This document shows, in pieces, positions 50,101 to 63,591 of a stretch of 64,000 nucleotides of DNA. The notes below the pieces were generated by a model. The model saw nothing but the letters and a program-made list of their open reading frames with translations, did no database searches and had not been told where the DNA came from. This stretch comes from Tamarix chinensis (taxonomy: Eukaryota > Streptophyta > Magnoliopsida > Caryophyllales > Tamaricaceae), in NCBI GenBank assembly GCA_030549775.1, contig CM060181.1:47374218-47438217 (forward strand), read 5' to 3'. How positions within the stretch are numbered: position 1 is the stretch's first letter; every line of letters begins with the position of its first letter. The position numbers and the translations under genes are program-made.

Positions 50101-51543
50101 ATACGTGGAGCTAGGGTTTTGCATGAGGATTAGGGTTTCATAAAGATTGTATAAGAATACGTATACGTGAACCTAGGGTTTGCATGTGCGTTAGGGTTTA
50201 CATGGGAATGGGGTGTACGGGGAGTTAAAGTGAGGCATGAATTAGGGTTTGCATGAAAACATGGAGTGCATGGAATTAGGGTTTACATGGAGTTAGGGTT
50301 GCAGGGGAGCTAGGGTATGCATGGGAAGAGGATCTACGTGGATTTCGAATTCATTCAATTAGTATTATTGTTGTTTTCGAATTTGGTATTGGATGTTCCC
50401 GGCTTGAAATGAATACTCTAAATAAAATACATAAGACATTAAACACGTAAAGTGGAAGATGTTGAGATGGGCCCAGACCGATCCACCGGCATAATAGTGG
50501 CCAGGTACTGCGGTAGCCTGGAGACCGATCCACCGGCTTAATAGTGGTAGGGTATTTTACCCTAATGACCGATCCATCGGCAAAATAGTGGGGGATCCCG
50601 AGCTCAACAAACCAAACCATATATGTTGATAATATATGAGAAGATATTAATTACTTATAGTGGAACACAGTACGAGAAGGGGCCAGACCGATCCACTGGC
50701 TATAATAGTGGTAGGGTGTATACCCTAAGTGACCGATCCACCGGCTATAATAGTGGTCAGGAGCCAAAGTGCCCTGGAGACCGATCCACCGGCGAAAATA
50801 GTGGGGTTCCTGTACTCGTATGGACTTGATAAAGAATATGGTGTGTATCTACATTTGATAAAAGAAAGATTAAATGATTAATCCAGACCTTTTTGGGCCT
50901 TATGTGTGGACTGTTAATTATAAGCTATGGACTTCACTTTATGCTCTCATGTATCATATGTACGGATTGAAATTTTATGTGATCATTATCTTGCATGAAT
51001 TACTGTGTTATATTCTGGCCTTAGTATTCGGTTACCTTACTCAGTACGTAGCGTACTGATCACCCGTTTCATGGGTGCTGCTCATTCTCACGAGCAGAAG
51101 GCCCGTCTGACCTATTGCAGGTAGGAGACACCTACTTTGATGCTATTGATGTCTACGGGACATCTGGAGGGACAGAATGATAGCTGGGCTGGATCGACTT
51201 CTAGAGAGAGACGTGGCCGTTTTCCTTTTAATTTATGACTCATGCTATCTTTTATTATGTCTGAATTGTTGGAACAATTTTACTAATATTGTTTAGTATT
51301 ATCGGGAAAGACAGTAGTTGGTATTTCGAACTATGTAGGACTTGCGTGTATTCTACTTTCCGTTCCTATAAATTTGTATTTTTATGGTGTTATTAAAAGT
51401 GTCTTCTTAGCCTTAGCACTTAGTACCGAAACGGTAGGAGTGAACCGATCTGGTACTAAGTGTGGCGGTAATATCCCCAGGAATTTACGATTTTTAATTT
51501 ATGAGTATTGTAAAAAAAAATTATAAATTTTGGGGGTATTACA
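47151..51543 (+). repeat. 3' LTR (family A), 4.4 kb
   Basis: Begins TGAAATGCCCC and ends GGGGGTATTACA. In order: CT/GC-rich U3 (47570-48760), TATAAATA (48291-48298) followed by CCCCGAAACCCTAAG, ATT microsatellites (49334-49404), palindrome and donor-like TTTTAG/GTAAGG at 49648/49649, minisatellite 49850-50340, two triplets of CCACCGG...AATAGTGG units (50471-50806), triple hairpin (51032-51097), acceptor-like TATTGCAG/GTAGG at 51120/51121 and terminal hairpin (51417-51462). It is collinear with the 5.2-kb solo LTR at 15392-20594. Confidence 0.85.
49850..50340 (+). repeat. Minisatellite of TAGGGTTTGCATGGA-type units
   Basis: About fifteen to twenty degenerate copies of (A/C)TAGGGTTTGCATG(G/A)A with variable spacers. 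TAGGGTT resembles plant telomere sequence, but the units are longer and irregular. It is the positional equivalent of the arrays at 18370-19190 and 44150-44900. Confidence 0.75.
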
Positions 51544-54500
51544 ATGAATGTCAATTCTTGAGTGTTTTCTCCTATATAAGATAAATTGGTGTGTTTGCGA
51601 AAATATTTTAATAATAAGAAAATATGTGATTGCTTAATGGAAGGGTAATAATATTGGTACTTGTTTTATATGAGTTATTCTGTGTTGTTATATATATTCT
51701 AATGCCATGATATATTTCTAGCATGCTTTATATTGTGTTTTTATATGAATTCAATGTGCATTATGAGCTCTTAATATATTTAGGAAGTTTGTTTTACTTT
51801 ACTTCAGTGGACCTATACTAACTTTTCACGATCACTATGATGATTTGACATATGTTCTTGTGATATGAGGATGATTTGTAGGGTTTTGATTCTCAACTAT
51901 AATATGATGAGGATGATAATGTGGGCTAGTGGATGGCAAATACTTGGAGTTTAAGATTCATACTTTTGTTTAGTTTAGAGATAGGACAACTAGATAAATT
52001 GTCTGTTTTACACACTATGTTGGATTATTTTTTTCTACTTTCAATTATTTAAACTCTTGTCTTGTATCCTTATATGTTGGATTTTGTTTCTTATTTCTAT
52101 CATATTTATTTCATCATCATTATTATTTTTAGTTGTTAGTGCATTTATTTGCTTGTCTCATTTTATTTTACCTTATATTGAGCATGTATGAGGTGATGAT
52201 TACAATTCTCCTATGTTTAATAAGGTGGCATCATCATTCATTTTTTTCACATGGTTCTACATTGTCTTCAAAATAAATAAAAAATTTATCCTAAATTTAG
52301 AGGGTGTTACAAGTTGTTATCAAATCCTATGGTTTTAAATCCTAACATTTCTTTTAAAAGTAAATTTCTTTAGCTTTATCCAAGTCTATAAGATCTAGCT
52401 TTATTTGTGAAATAGTGTCAATTCGGGTTAGGTGCTAGTTGTATATATGAACTAAGTTTTTGCCTTATATGTTATGTGCTATTCCATGTACTTTATCTCC
52501 ATGTTCTGAAGCTTGAGCTTTAATAACACGGCCTTAGTATTCCAGAAAGAGTGCACTAGCTATGAATCGATGCCTTAAGTGCTTCATGGAGATGCTTAGA
52601 TCCTATATGGAGAGAAATATTCAGCATGATGAGGTTTCGCAGTCACCGCCACCTCCTCCATTTCTAATTTCACCATAAAGGATTACCTTTGGGGGTCGAT
52701 CATCAACACCCATCAATTTTTTAGAATTTAAGAGTACCTAAATGTCTTATATAGTTGGTTAAGGGAATTTGAGAAGGCCTTCACTTCTGGTGCTTGTTTA
52801 AAGGGTATGAAATTGGTAATTTGAGTGTTCGACTTGAGGGGTCATGCTGATGCTATTAGAGGAGCCATCAATTTAAATGAACTGTTCCAAATTAGTGAAA
52901 TATGTTTGTAGGGTTGCTCAATGATCACTTTTACCCTACTCACCTAAGGATGGAGATGTATGAAGAGTTCATGCCATTAGGCTAGGGTATGTATAAAATA
53001 GAGAAGTATTTCAACTAGTATCTTAACCTAGTGTGATTTACTATAGAGTTTGATGCTAATGAGAGGATAAAGGTCCACCAATTCTAGTTGGAGTTTAGTT
53101 TGAGGCCACATGAGATGTTGGTGGGGATCTATACACTAAAATTACAAACTATGTACAAATATAACTTGGAGGCATCTCTTATTATTCAAGTCTATAGTTT
53201 CATTTAAGAGCCAAAAAGATATTTAAGAGTAGCTAGAACCAAGGTATAGAGAAGTGATTTCACCTTATAGGTAGTCATTAGTTGGGGTACGCACCTTACT
53301 ATGGAAGAAAGTTGAGTCAACCATCAGTGGGATGTTTCATGTGTAGGCGGTGGGGCAAAGACCATATGAGGGTTAACTATGTTGGGTTGTTGGTATAGTG
53401 TAATGGTTGTAGTAAATATGGATACCTCCTATTTGGGTGTTGTGCTAAAGGGGCAGTATGTAGTAAGGGCAAACACACTCATAAGGTACAATAACCCAAA
53501 TGTCGCCATCTCAGAGGACCTAATTGATAGAAGTGGGGACAAGAGGATTTCTGTACAATAGAGGGTTTAAAGGCCTTATGATTTTTAGTTGGGATAGGAT
53601 TCAAGAAGTATTGTAGGACCACCTCCAAGCAGTCACATGCATTTTATGAGTCAATTGAAGGATGATAGGTAGGTAAATTTTGGTATAGGTAAATTCACTA
53701 TCTCTTATCTTCCTACATGTGTACTTTTTAACTCGAGTGCTTCATATTGCTTTATGTATACCACTTTTCTAGCTAAGGCATCTATGATTCACCTAGTAGC
53801 ATAGAGAATTTTGTTGTGCTCTTTTCAAGGGATATACTTGCATGTAGGGATGTTCAAAAAATTAGTTTGGATTGGAACTTTGGATTGGACCAACCGATTT
53901 TACTAGGTTCTGATACAAGACAAGATCGGTATTCTTATCTCCTATCTGAGTTTTGGTCTTGAAGTAAAAAATTTTTGGTCCTTAATCTGTTCTAGTTTTA
54001 TCCCAACCGATTCGATCTTCCAATCTAACCAAAATTTTCCTTAACCTTTTACCAAAAATAATATATAACTTATTGATTTTGGTAATAATCGATCTTTAAC
54101 CATTAATTCCAACCCAATTCTCAATCCTATCTTCAAACAATTCTGGTCCTTAACTGGGTTTTGGTTTAGATCATATCCATCCGGTTCTGTCCTATTTTGG
54201 ATTGGTGTACACCCCTACTTCCATGTAATAGGTTATATAGGGATATGACCTTAATATTTAGTGGAATGGAGCTTTCAATAGGCATCATAAAGATTAAAAT
54301 ACATGACTTCCATATGATTCTAGGGATGTTCATGCTTTTAAAGTACCAAGGTATTATTGATTGCTCACAAGAACATATGGTTCTTAAAGGACCAAATGGC
54401 TGTCTCCTATTAGAGATGTAAGCTTAGGCATTCTATGATAACTATGTTTGAAGTGGTATTTGGTAATTTAGTATGGAAGGGATACCCATTCTACCAGTGC

Positions 54501-57500
54501 AATGTTCAAGACTTGGACACTATGTATCATCAATTGAGGACATTCTAGTGGTACGTAAATTTCTAGATGTGTTTCCTGATAAGATTTCATGCCTACCACC
54601 AATGTGTGAGATAAAATTCATGATAGACCTTCTACTATAGGTAGAGCTTGTGTCAAAGACCCCCTATCACATGTCACCAACTGAGATGGCAGAGTTGTGC
54701 ACTCATCTAAAGAAGGGGCACATTTGACCTAGTGTATCACTTTAAGGAGCACTGGTCATTTTTGTTAGGAAGAAGGATGGGGGGATGAGGCTCTACATTA
54801 GTTATCAGAGATTGATTCATGTAATAGTGAAGAACCATTATCCTCTACCTCAAATTGAGAAACTTTTGATAAGCTTCATGGGCACACAATATTCTCAAAT
54901 ATTGATCATAGATCATGATATCATCCATTAAGGATTGCCAAGAGGGGTATACCTAAGATAACCTTCATGATGAGGTATTCCCATTATGAGTTTACTATTA
55001 TGTCATTTAGAGTCACTAATGTACCATTAGTGTTCATGGCCTTCATGAACCACATCTTGTAGCATCAGCTTGATTAGTTTATCGTGGTATTCATAAATAA
55101 TATCTTGATTTACTATAGGACTTGTGAGGTGCATGAGTAGCATTTTAGGTATAGATTATCTTTTTTGAGGACGCATCATCTATATGTTAAACTATCGAAG
55201 TGTAACTTTTTATTAGAGAATTTAGATTTTCTAAGTCACATGATTGTGAGGGATGGAGTATCGATGGATCCTTCAAAGATCCATGTAGTGTTAGACTCGT
55301 CAGCACGAACAAATGTTTAAGAGGTAAGAAGCATTTGAAGATTTATATGTTATTATTGAAGTATTATCCTAGAATTTTTAGGATCCCTTGTCCTTTTAAT
55401 ACCACGTTGAGGAATACAATGCACTTTCAATGGGATAATCAATTTGCAAAGGCTTTTAAGGAGTTGAAGAAAAGATTAACTTCATCTATAATTATTATCT
55501 GGTTGTTTAGTATGAAGGGGTTCAAGGTATGTAGGGAAGCGTCCAAACATGGTTTGGGATGTTTTTTATGAAGCATGAGAGTGTAGTGTCATATGCTTCC
55601 CGATAGGTGAAGGAGCATGAGCAAGACTACATGACCCATGACCTTGATCAAGCTGTAGTGGTCTTTGTCATGAAGATTAGAGACATTATTTATATGGATT
55701 GTATTACAATGTATTCACATACCATAAGATCCTTAAGTATAAGTTTAATCAATGAGAGCTAAACATGAGACATTGGACATGTATAGATCCAATTAAGGAC
55801 TATGATTTGGAGTTCACCAACTAAAAACCTAAGGTCAATACTATAGTAGATACTCTTGATAATATGACAAATCACTCTATGGGTTCATTAGTGATTTTAG
55901 CTTAGATACGGCAAGAACTTTAGGACATGGGTGTATAGATCACTGGGTTCAAGAATCTTGAAATGATAATGAATACCTTCACTATCACATCCGCCATCTT
56001 TAATAAGACTCAAGTTAGTTATCCTTACGACGTCAAGATTGAGAGGATCAGATAAGCTATAGTTGAGGGCTTAACTCATTGGTTTCAAATATTTAATGAT
56101 GATAACATTAGATTTCGAGTTAATGGTGTGTTCTTTATAGTTGCATTGAGATTTTGAGGAAGATTTTTTAAGAGGGCCACCATGCACCTCATTCCATTCT
56201 TATTAGAAGAGATAAGTTGTATAATGACCTAAATTAGATTTATTTATGGCCTTTTATGAAGTAGGAGGTAGAAAAATTTGTGGTTAGATGCTTGACCTAC
56301 CATTTGGTTAAGAATAAATACAAGCGCTGAACAAGGTTGGTTCATCCATTAGAGGTTTCTAAATGAAAGTAGAATAGCGTCTCTAAGGATTTCATGGTGG
56401 GTTTGCCAAGGAATCGTGGTTTTTTAGACTTGATTTGGGTTATAGATGATCAATTGATCAAGTCGTAGTATTCATATTCATGAAGTCAACATGGAGTATC
56501 TAATAGATGGGTAGTGCTTATAGGAAGCATGTGATTTAGAATGTTGTGTCTGATTAAGATTCTAGCTTTGTATCACACTTATAACAGAAGTTACATGAAG
56601 CATTCTATACAACACTAAAGATGAGTATCAACTTTTATATAACTACCAATAGTTAGACTGAGCGCACTATTTAAAACTTAGAGGATATACTTTGAGTGTA
56701 CGCAAATTTTAGGATAGTTAAAATGATCTATTATATCTAATTGAGTTTTTCTATAACAACAATCATCATGTGAGCATAGGGATAGAAATTTTTGAGGCAC
56801 TCTATGGATGGAAGTGTCGTATTCCACTATGCTAAAACAACTCTAGCGAGATGCTTATATTGATTCCTGAGATGATTAAGGACACCACTAAATAGATTAG
56901 TCTAATTCAGGATCATATGAAGGCTTCTTAATATTGGAAAAGGAGCCATGCGGATTTGTGGAGGAGGATAGTTGAGTATAAGGTAGGTGATTGAGTCATT
57001 TTGAAGGCCTTCCCAACTAAATAAGTGATGTAGTTTGGTCAAAAGGATAAGTTTATTCTGAGGTACATCATCTCGTATGAGATTCTATAGCGAACTGAAG
57101 AGGTTTTCTATAAATTAGTAGTGCCCATAGAGATTTCACGCGTACATAAAATCTCACGATTTAGGAAGTACATAGCAAACCCTATGCATATTTTTTAACA
57201 AAAGATGATCAAGCTCAATGATTCACAAACATACGAGTAGTGATTGTTGAGGATACTCAATATCAAGACACGAGAGACAAAGCTTGAAGGTTGTATAACT
57301 AGCGAAGATCCTTTTGTTACAATATAACACCGAGGAGGCTACATGGGTGTTTGAGGAAGATATCAAAATGAAGTATCAAGATATTTTCTCTTAGGCGCAT
57401 TCCATGGTTAACACCATCTCCTTGAAGGAGGTAATACACCTTTCCCTTGCTCTACTCTCGTATATTATTTTCTTTGGTTTCGACACATTTTTAGCTTATA

Positions 57501-57554
57501 GAAATAATTTATTTTGTAAAATATGGGGATGAAGTCTCTTTTAGGGGCTAGTGC
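51544..57554 (+). mobile_element. Decayed + strand Ty3/gypsy element: LTR end and internal region
   Basis: 51544-52311 is the last 768 bases of a family B 5' LTR (ends GAGGGTGTTACA; it parallels 62850-63591). It is followed by a degenerate primer-binding site (TTGTTATCAAATC, 52314-52326) and 5.2 kb of internal sequence up to a polypurine tract (TTAGGGGCTAGTGC, about 57541-57554). The rest of the 5' LTR is missing to the left of 51544, where the family A 3' LTR ends. Confidence 0.78.
52540..57400 (+). pseudogene. Decayed gag-pol of the + strand Ty3/gypsy element
   Basis: Gag about 52560-53530 with two zinc-knuckle traces near 53345-53460 (CFMCRRWGKDH and CNGCSKYGY). Protease trace about 53690-53760, where the catalytic D-S-G is replaced by N-S-S. 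RT about 54540-55110 (DVFPDKISCLPP, GALVIFVRKKDGG, VKNHYPLPQIE), with the active-site box reading FINNIL, so both Asp are Asn. RT/RNase H connection 55335-55571 (NTMHFQWDNQFAKAFKELKKRL). Integrase about 56000-56850 and a chromodomain-like end near 57290-57390 (TEEATWVFEED). Stops and frameshifts are scattered throughout, so the element is inactive. Confidence 0.8.
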
Positions 57555-60500
57555 TATAATAACTTAATGTAAAATCCTTTAAAATGTGTAAATTCATGTT
57601 AGTATAAAAGGAAATGGTTTTGATTTTGAAAAGGGGTTGGAATTTGTGTAAAAATGTGAGTTTTGAGAGGACTAGTCCACTGATTTTCTAAACTGATCAA
57701 TTGGTTATGCTGTGATCCCAAATCCTTTTATGGTTTTGCTTTGATTATATTTCCAATGTTTATGAAAACTTTTATTTAATGTCTCTTTGTGCTAATAAGA
57801 ATATTTTAGTACATCTAGAATATTTTCACATTATTTAGATCGTTTTATAATTTTATTTCACAAAAAATATTTCAAAAATACTATTGAGGTACTTTATCAC
57901 CTCTTTATTTATCTTCTCATTCATCACTTTCCTCTCTCCTTTGATTTGTAGGCTTTCATGGAAGACAACCTTCTACAATTCCTAACCCACCTCTCCTCTG
58001 TTTTGTGTTACCTTGCACACTACCTCCCCACTTTCATCATTTTTCACTCCTAAGACCAAGCCTCCCGCACTCTACTTAAGTTACCCTCTCTCTCCTTTCC
58101 CCTTTTATATACCAACCAACAACCCTCCCTTGGCCTCATTTCTGATCCCAACCCTCACTTCAACACTTTCACTCATTTTCTCTCTTTTCCCTTGGCTCAA
58201 TTTTTTACTAAATGTTGGTGTAATACCCCATATTTAACCTAATTCTAATTCTATATAATTAATATTTTAACCTAACACTGAACCCAGATGATTAATATTT
58301 TAATATTAACCTAATTCTTGGATTCTAAATTTTAATCTAATTATAATTCTAACCCAAAAATCTTATTCCTTTTCCATTTTCTTTCTCCCTTTTCTTATTC
58401 TCCTTCCTAGTATTCTTCTTCGCCTTCTTCCCCACATGATTCCCTCATTCTCCTAACCAAATCTCTTTAGTTTTTCTTTCAGTTATAACCTACTTAAGCC
58501 TAACTTCTCACCACCATCACCACCTTCCTCAATTTAAGGAATGTGTCTTATAAATTTGCTCAAAAATCTCCCCTGATTGTGTTCTTCCCATCATCCCTTA
58601 TACCCCTCCTTTCGGCCATTCCTCAATCATTCACAAAAGATTCCTCCAATATATAGCCCTCCATTCTCACCTCATTTATTGCATCACCTAACTTCTCCCT
58701 AGACTTCTTCTTCCTTCCCTCAACTTCTTTATTTTTTTGTTAATCATAGATCTAAATAACATATCCAACCTCATGCAGCTTAGTATTTATTAAATTAAAA
58801 ACCTACATAACTCCACCTTACCATTTTCACATTCTCACGCGGCTGATCCCTTAGTTGCATTAACTTCTCACGAGAAACACCCCCAAGTTATGTCCAAACC
58901 TCATGCAACCATTCTTGTTCTAGAAAATTTCTTAGCCAACCACTCACACCTCACTCCACCCATACTCTACATGTGTCAAAACCTCATATAAATCCCCTAA
59001 ACTATGTCTCCTTTTGACATAACAATACCCATTTTTACACCACAACCTTAAGTAAGTCACCCCACACCTACACCACCACCTTACACTGCTTAACTCTAGT
59101 TTCAAACAAAAATTATGCCACACAACCCTAATTGCATAAAACCTTCACATTGGCATCCCCATAGCCATGTGAGAGGCTCACATAATACTCCCTTAACTAA
59201 GCCATTTCCTTACGCAACTAGTACCATTTGTGTTACATATTTCTTGTATCTTGATAACTATTCATTTTCTTTGGTTTTTCCCTTTTTCCATCCCCAAGTG
59301 AATTCTTAAGTCCTAACCATTTATTGCTCTTGGTTTGTAGGTGATTTTCTAGTAGTCTTGGCAGAATCATCTCAAGGTTATTCATGCTTAAACACTGGTG
59401 TCGTTTTGGTAAGTATACATATCATGGTTAAGGTTTGTGAAAGCTATATGTAAATTTAAATGAAATCTCATGCTTGGTATTCTTATGTTTTGTAATCCAC
59501 ATTGTGTATGACATCTTATGACATGATTGTGTTGTACGGTGGAAAAGTGAGAAATATGTGAATGCATGTGATTATCTGCATTGTTTGGTTAAACTATGTT
59601 TTGTAAGTCAATTATTTTGACAAGAATCTGTATCTCAATTGAGTTACGATGAATGACTCAAGTATATTTGTAGTTAAGTATATTCTTGATGATATGTTTT
59701 GGAGGTTGAGAATCAATCATTTTGGGACTCATATGGTTTTCTAAAAATATACGGGTGTTTTTTCTATCTTAAGGGTATTTTGGTTAATATGGAATAAATA
59801 TGAAATCTTAAATATATTTTTTAGGTGGTATTTGTTTGAAATATTCTAATTATAACATGTAGAATACTTAGAGTAATTATAAGTTGTATAAGTCTAATAA
59901 AATGAGAAAATAGCTTAAATTAAGAATAGTAACCTAAAAGGCATGTGCGTTATTGCATGTGTGAGACATTAGGGTTTGAAATTTATTTTTGGACACATTT
60001 TCAATAATGATATTTGAGGAAGGTGTATTAATTTGGTGGTTAAATAAGTCTTATGAGAGAAGTTATGATTAAATTGTCAAATTAGGGTTTGTAGCAATAG
60101 TAATACTAGAGGTAAGCTTGTTATCGCATGTATAAGACATTGGATTTATACCTTGAGTTTTGGATATGTCTTTGTACTAAATTTGGTGATGAAATGAGTC
60201 TTATGGGAGAATTTATGATTATCTTTTCAAATTAGAGTTTTGTAGAGGAATTACAACATATTTCCTTAGGGAATGTCCTAACCATCATACGGATTTATCG
60301 TTAGTGCCTTGTTTATTTATATTAAGCTCGGTTTATATGACTTGTATATTTATATCTATGTCAACATGATGATATCTAAATAAACAAAAGTTTCATAAGA
60401 TGTTGTCACTTAAAATGAAAGATCATGTGAATAAAGACCAAGGTATTATGTTTGTTCCATCTTCTTAATAATAGTGTCCATGTGCATTTTTCTCTAGGAG

Positions 60501-63500
60501 CTACCCCATTCCATAGGTTTAAGAATAGTATCTAGGAGCGTATTTTCCTAAAAGGTGTTGAGTCCGTTCCATTGGCTTAATCCTTGGAGGTGTTTTAGTC
60601 TATTCCATCGGATTAAGAATAGCGGGCTCCCAGACTCAATGTAGATTAAAAAAAAGTGGTTTGTGATTATATCTATTGATGGAAATATGAGTAAGTTTAA
60701 ACATTTTTCATGATTAGTCTTTCATATAACCTTAGGTATTTTTTATGACCTTGTTATGACTCTATTGTTATATTACTTAGTACGTGGCATACTAACCATC
60801 CTTTTCATATGTGTTACTCATTCTCACAAGTAGACAACCTAATGTTAATTCTGTAGGTCAATAAGGGATGCTTGAATGATTTCTTTACTTTGATGATATA
60901 CCTATGGAGGAAAGATCTTTTTATCTTTGGGTTAGACGTAGAGTCATGTTATCCGATTATCAATTTATGTGTGGATATCTTTTTAGACTCTTAGCTCTAA
61001 TGGATCCCTTTTGATTGTATTTTTCTATATTATACTCAGAGTTAATATCCAAATGCTTATTTAAATTTTATAAAAGGTTCCATTGTTCTCTATTTTATCT
61101 TCTTTTATATCCTAAGTATTTTTACCTTATAATTGATGTAATGATGGTATAGTAAGCCATACTTTTCTAGATTAAAGTGGTAAAACCCTATTATTATGTT
61201 ATTATGCTTCCATTAACCAAACTTTTTTAGTAGTAAATTTTAGGGTGTTATAGTTAAGACTTCCTTTCCCTTCATTCTTTTGTTATAAAATAGAGACGTT
61301 ACCTCTTGATTTCCCTCTTTTGATCAATTATTTTCCCTTTTCCCTTCACTTAATCTTAGCCTTAACTTTCCCTTGTTTTTTCCATTAAACAAGAAAGGAT
61401 TAAGGTGTAGAGAAAGGTTTAAGATCCTACCTTTTTTTCCTCTTATCTAACCTTGTTCTTAGGAGGAGGTTGAGTCATGCTTCCTTCATTCTTATTCAAT
61501 GTTGATTTTAAGTTAAAAAAAATGAGTTAATTTAGTTTTATTCTTGAAATTCTTAAGATAAGCAAGTCAATCTAATCTTTGATATGGATAAGATTCTAGT
61601 TGTTAATTATGGTTTTATGTTATTCGCATGCTCCATGATATGTATGTGTTATTGTGGCCTTTTAATCTTAAACATGTGACATGATTTATATTTTTAGGAT
61701 TAATAGCATGTTTGGGATATTTTGGGTCTTAAGCTAAATTTGGTGAATCAAGCATGAGAATGTGGTGTGTTGGTTACCTAATATGAATCCATGTGTTTTT
61801 AAGAGGTAATCATATCTTCATATCTTTTTTTACCACATAAGTGCATACAAAGATTGTTTAGGAGTAGACTGTGACTTTTGATTAAATGCGAAAATTGTGG
61901 TTTGGGATTGTTGTGCCCAAACCAATCAATTAGTCGATTTGAAATATTGACTGATTTGGTGAACCCATTGACTTTTTTTTTCAGAGTTGTTTTGATCTTG
62001 ACCTAAATACATCAACTAGTTTGGCTAAACCATTGATTGATTCATATAAACAACAATCAAGTAGAGCAACAAGTCAACTAGTTTCTATGTACTATTTTAT
62101 CTCATTGGGTTAGGTACGCCTAGATTAGTCGACTAGTCCTAGGGTCCAATTGTTTAGTTTTTCTTGATTCAACATACTTATTTAATCTTTATTTATTATT
62201 TCTTGAGGCTTCTAATTTAACTTTTCTACTAATCGTGACACTAAACCCTAATCTTGGTCTTGCATAATTGAACCTAAGGAAATATTAAAATGGTGAATTA
62301 CGTGGTGTGTCTTGGAAGCCTTATTTGGATGAGTTTGGTTTTATCTCCTAAATAATCAAAATGGTGGCTTGGATGCCTTGGTTAGTAATTGGTGTTATCA
62401 CTTAGGAACACCCAACTAGTTCGTTGATGGAATGTAGTTGTGATTTGTGATAACACTATAATATGTTAATCATGGAATTAAGAATCGTTCGAGCCTTTTT
62501 CTCCTACTATTAGGATATCTAGCTAGGAGTTAGTAGGCGGGTCTTCTTTGTCAATATTATTTTCACTCAGTACCTATTTTCTTCTCACCAAGTTTCATGG
62601 TACAAGTATGCACATATTTATAAGGGATATAATTGGCATAACATAGGATTCTAACTTTGGTGGTTGTGGTATGCCTGTACAAGCCTCTAGGTGCTTTGTA
62701 TGTTCATAACTTTGGTAGTTGTGCTATAGCAATTTGTGTTAGCCCTTCGGGTAGATGTACTCAAGGTGTGTTATCCCCTATGGAAGCCCCACGATGTACT
62801 ATAACCACTTATGGTGGGTGTGGCATCCCAGTTGTATATGTTATGTTGTCATCACATTTATATATAGTGAAAAAATTGGTGTGTTTGCTTGATTATATTA
62901 ATAATTGGAAAGTGTGTGATCACATAATGGAAGGATAATAATATTTTTATCCTTACTTGTGTTATATGAGTTAATTTGTGTTGTTATCTTTATCTTGATG
63001 CCATGATTTTTTGCTAGCGTGTTCTATTATGTTGTTGTGTGTAACATGAGCCCTTACTATGTTAAGATAGTTTATTTTACTAGTGCTTCAACGTACCAAT
63101 ACTATTTCTATGCGATCACTGAAATGATCTGAATTATGTTTTGACGAGTCAAAAACGGTTTGTAGGGATACAATTCTAAGCTAGAGTATGCCTAGAATGA
63201 TGATGTGGAATAATAGATGGCCAATGGTTGAGATTGAGAATTATATATATATTTAGTCAAGTGTTAGGCTAATCAGATAGCTAGTCTTTTTTACACACTA
63301 TGTTGGGTTGTTTTTGTTGCTTTCAGTTATTTAAACCTTTGACTTTGACCCCTAAAATTTGGGCTTTGTGTCTCCCTTCTCTCATATTTATGCGATCATC
63401 ATCATCATCATTACTATCATTAGTTGTTAGTACATTCTCTTGCTTGTTTTGTTTCTTATTATCTTGCAATGAGAATGATCATATATCTCCTATATTAAAT

Positions 63501-63591
63501 GTGGCGGTGCAATTCCCCTAATTTTATTGTCTAGAGCTTTCGTATTGTCTTCAAAACTAAAATTTTCAGTTAAATATTTAAAAGTGTTACA
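57555..63591 (+). mobile_element. 3' LTR (family B) split by a nested solo LTR
   Basis: Starts at TATAATAACTT next to the polypurine tract and ends AAAGTGTTACA at 63591. Excluding the insertion 58219-61252 it is about 3.0 kb. The last 740 bases align with 51544-52311 (shared AAATTGGTGTGTTTGC, TATATGAGTTA, TAGTTGTTAGT and the terminal region). Contains CCAGT/ACTGG-type motifs (61910-62150) and GGTGGGTGTGGCATCCC, which tie it to the solo LTR at 36377-39683. Short frames 58013-58237 and 62657-62938 are not supported as genes. Confidence 0.75.
58219..61252 (+). mobile_element. 3.0-kb solo LTR (family C) nested in the family B 3' LTR
   Basis: Begins TGTAATACCCC and ends AGGGTGTTATA. The flanks GTTGG (58214-58218) and GTTAA (61253-61257) match at three of five bases, so the target-site duplication is eroded or doubtful. 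It has no coding domains. It carries a CT-rich U3, donor-like TTTTG/GTAAGT at 59408/59409, TTAAGAATAG repeats (60460-60625), the hairpin cassette (60769-60834) and an acceptor-like CTGTAG/GTC at 60856/60857. Its repeats match the LTRs of the minus element (24436-35611), so both are family C. Confidence 0.72.

Larger units (their letters stand above)
41647..51543 (+). mobile_element. Family A Ty3/gypsy element with giant LTRs, internally deleted and probably recombinant
   Basis: 5' LTR from 41647 (TGAAATGCCCC), truncated near 45220; pol from mid RNase H to the end (45221-47002); polypurine tract about 47138-47150; complete 3' LTR 47151-51543 (4393 bp). The primer-binding site, gag, protease and RT are absent. 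The flanks do not match (ACTGT on the left, ATGAA on the right) and come from different repeats: a minus LTR on the left and a plus family B LTR on the right. The two LTRs differ clearly from each other, although pol is nearly open. This fits recombination between two separate insertions better than a simple internal deletion. Confidence 0.8.

Noticed and set aside
49850..50340. Interstitial telomere array (TAGGGTT motifs)
   Set aside because: The units are longer and irregular with GCATGGA between motifs; this is an LTR minisatellite.
62657..62938. 93-codon frame with several Cys residues
   Set aside because: It lies inside the family B 3' LTR, in the region equivalent to the CACCCACCAC repeats; no domain is seen.
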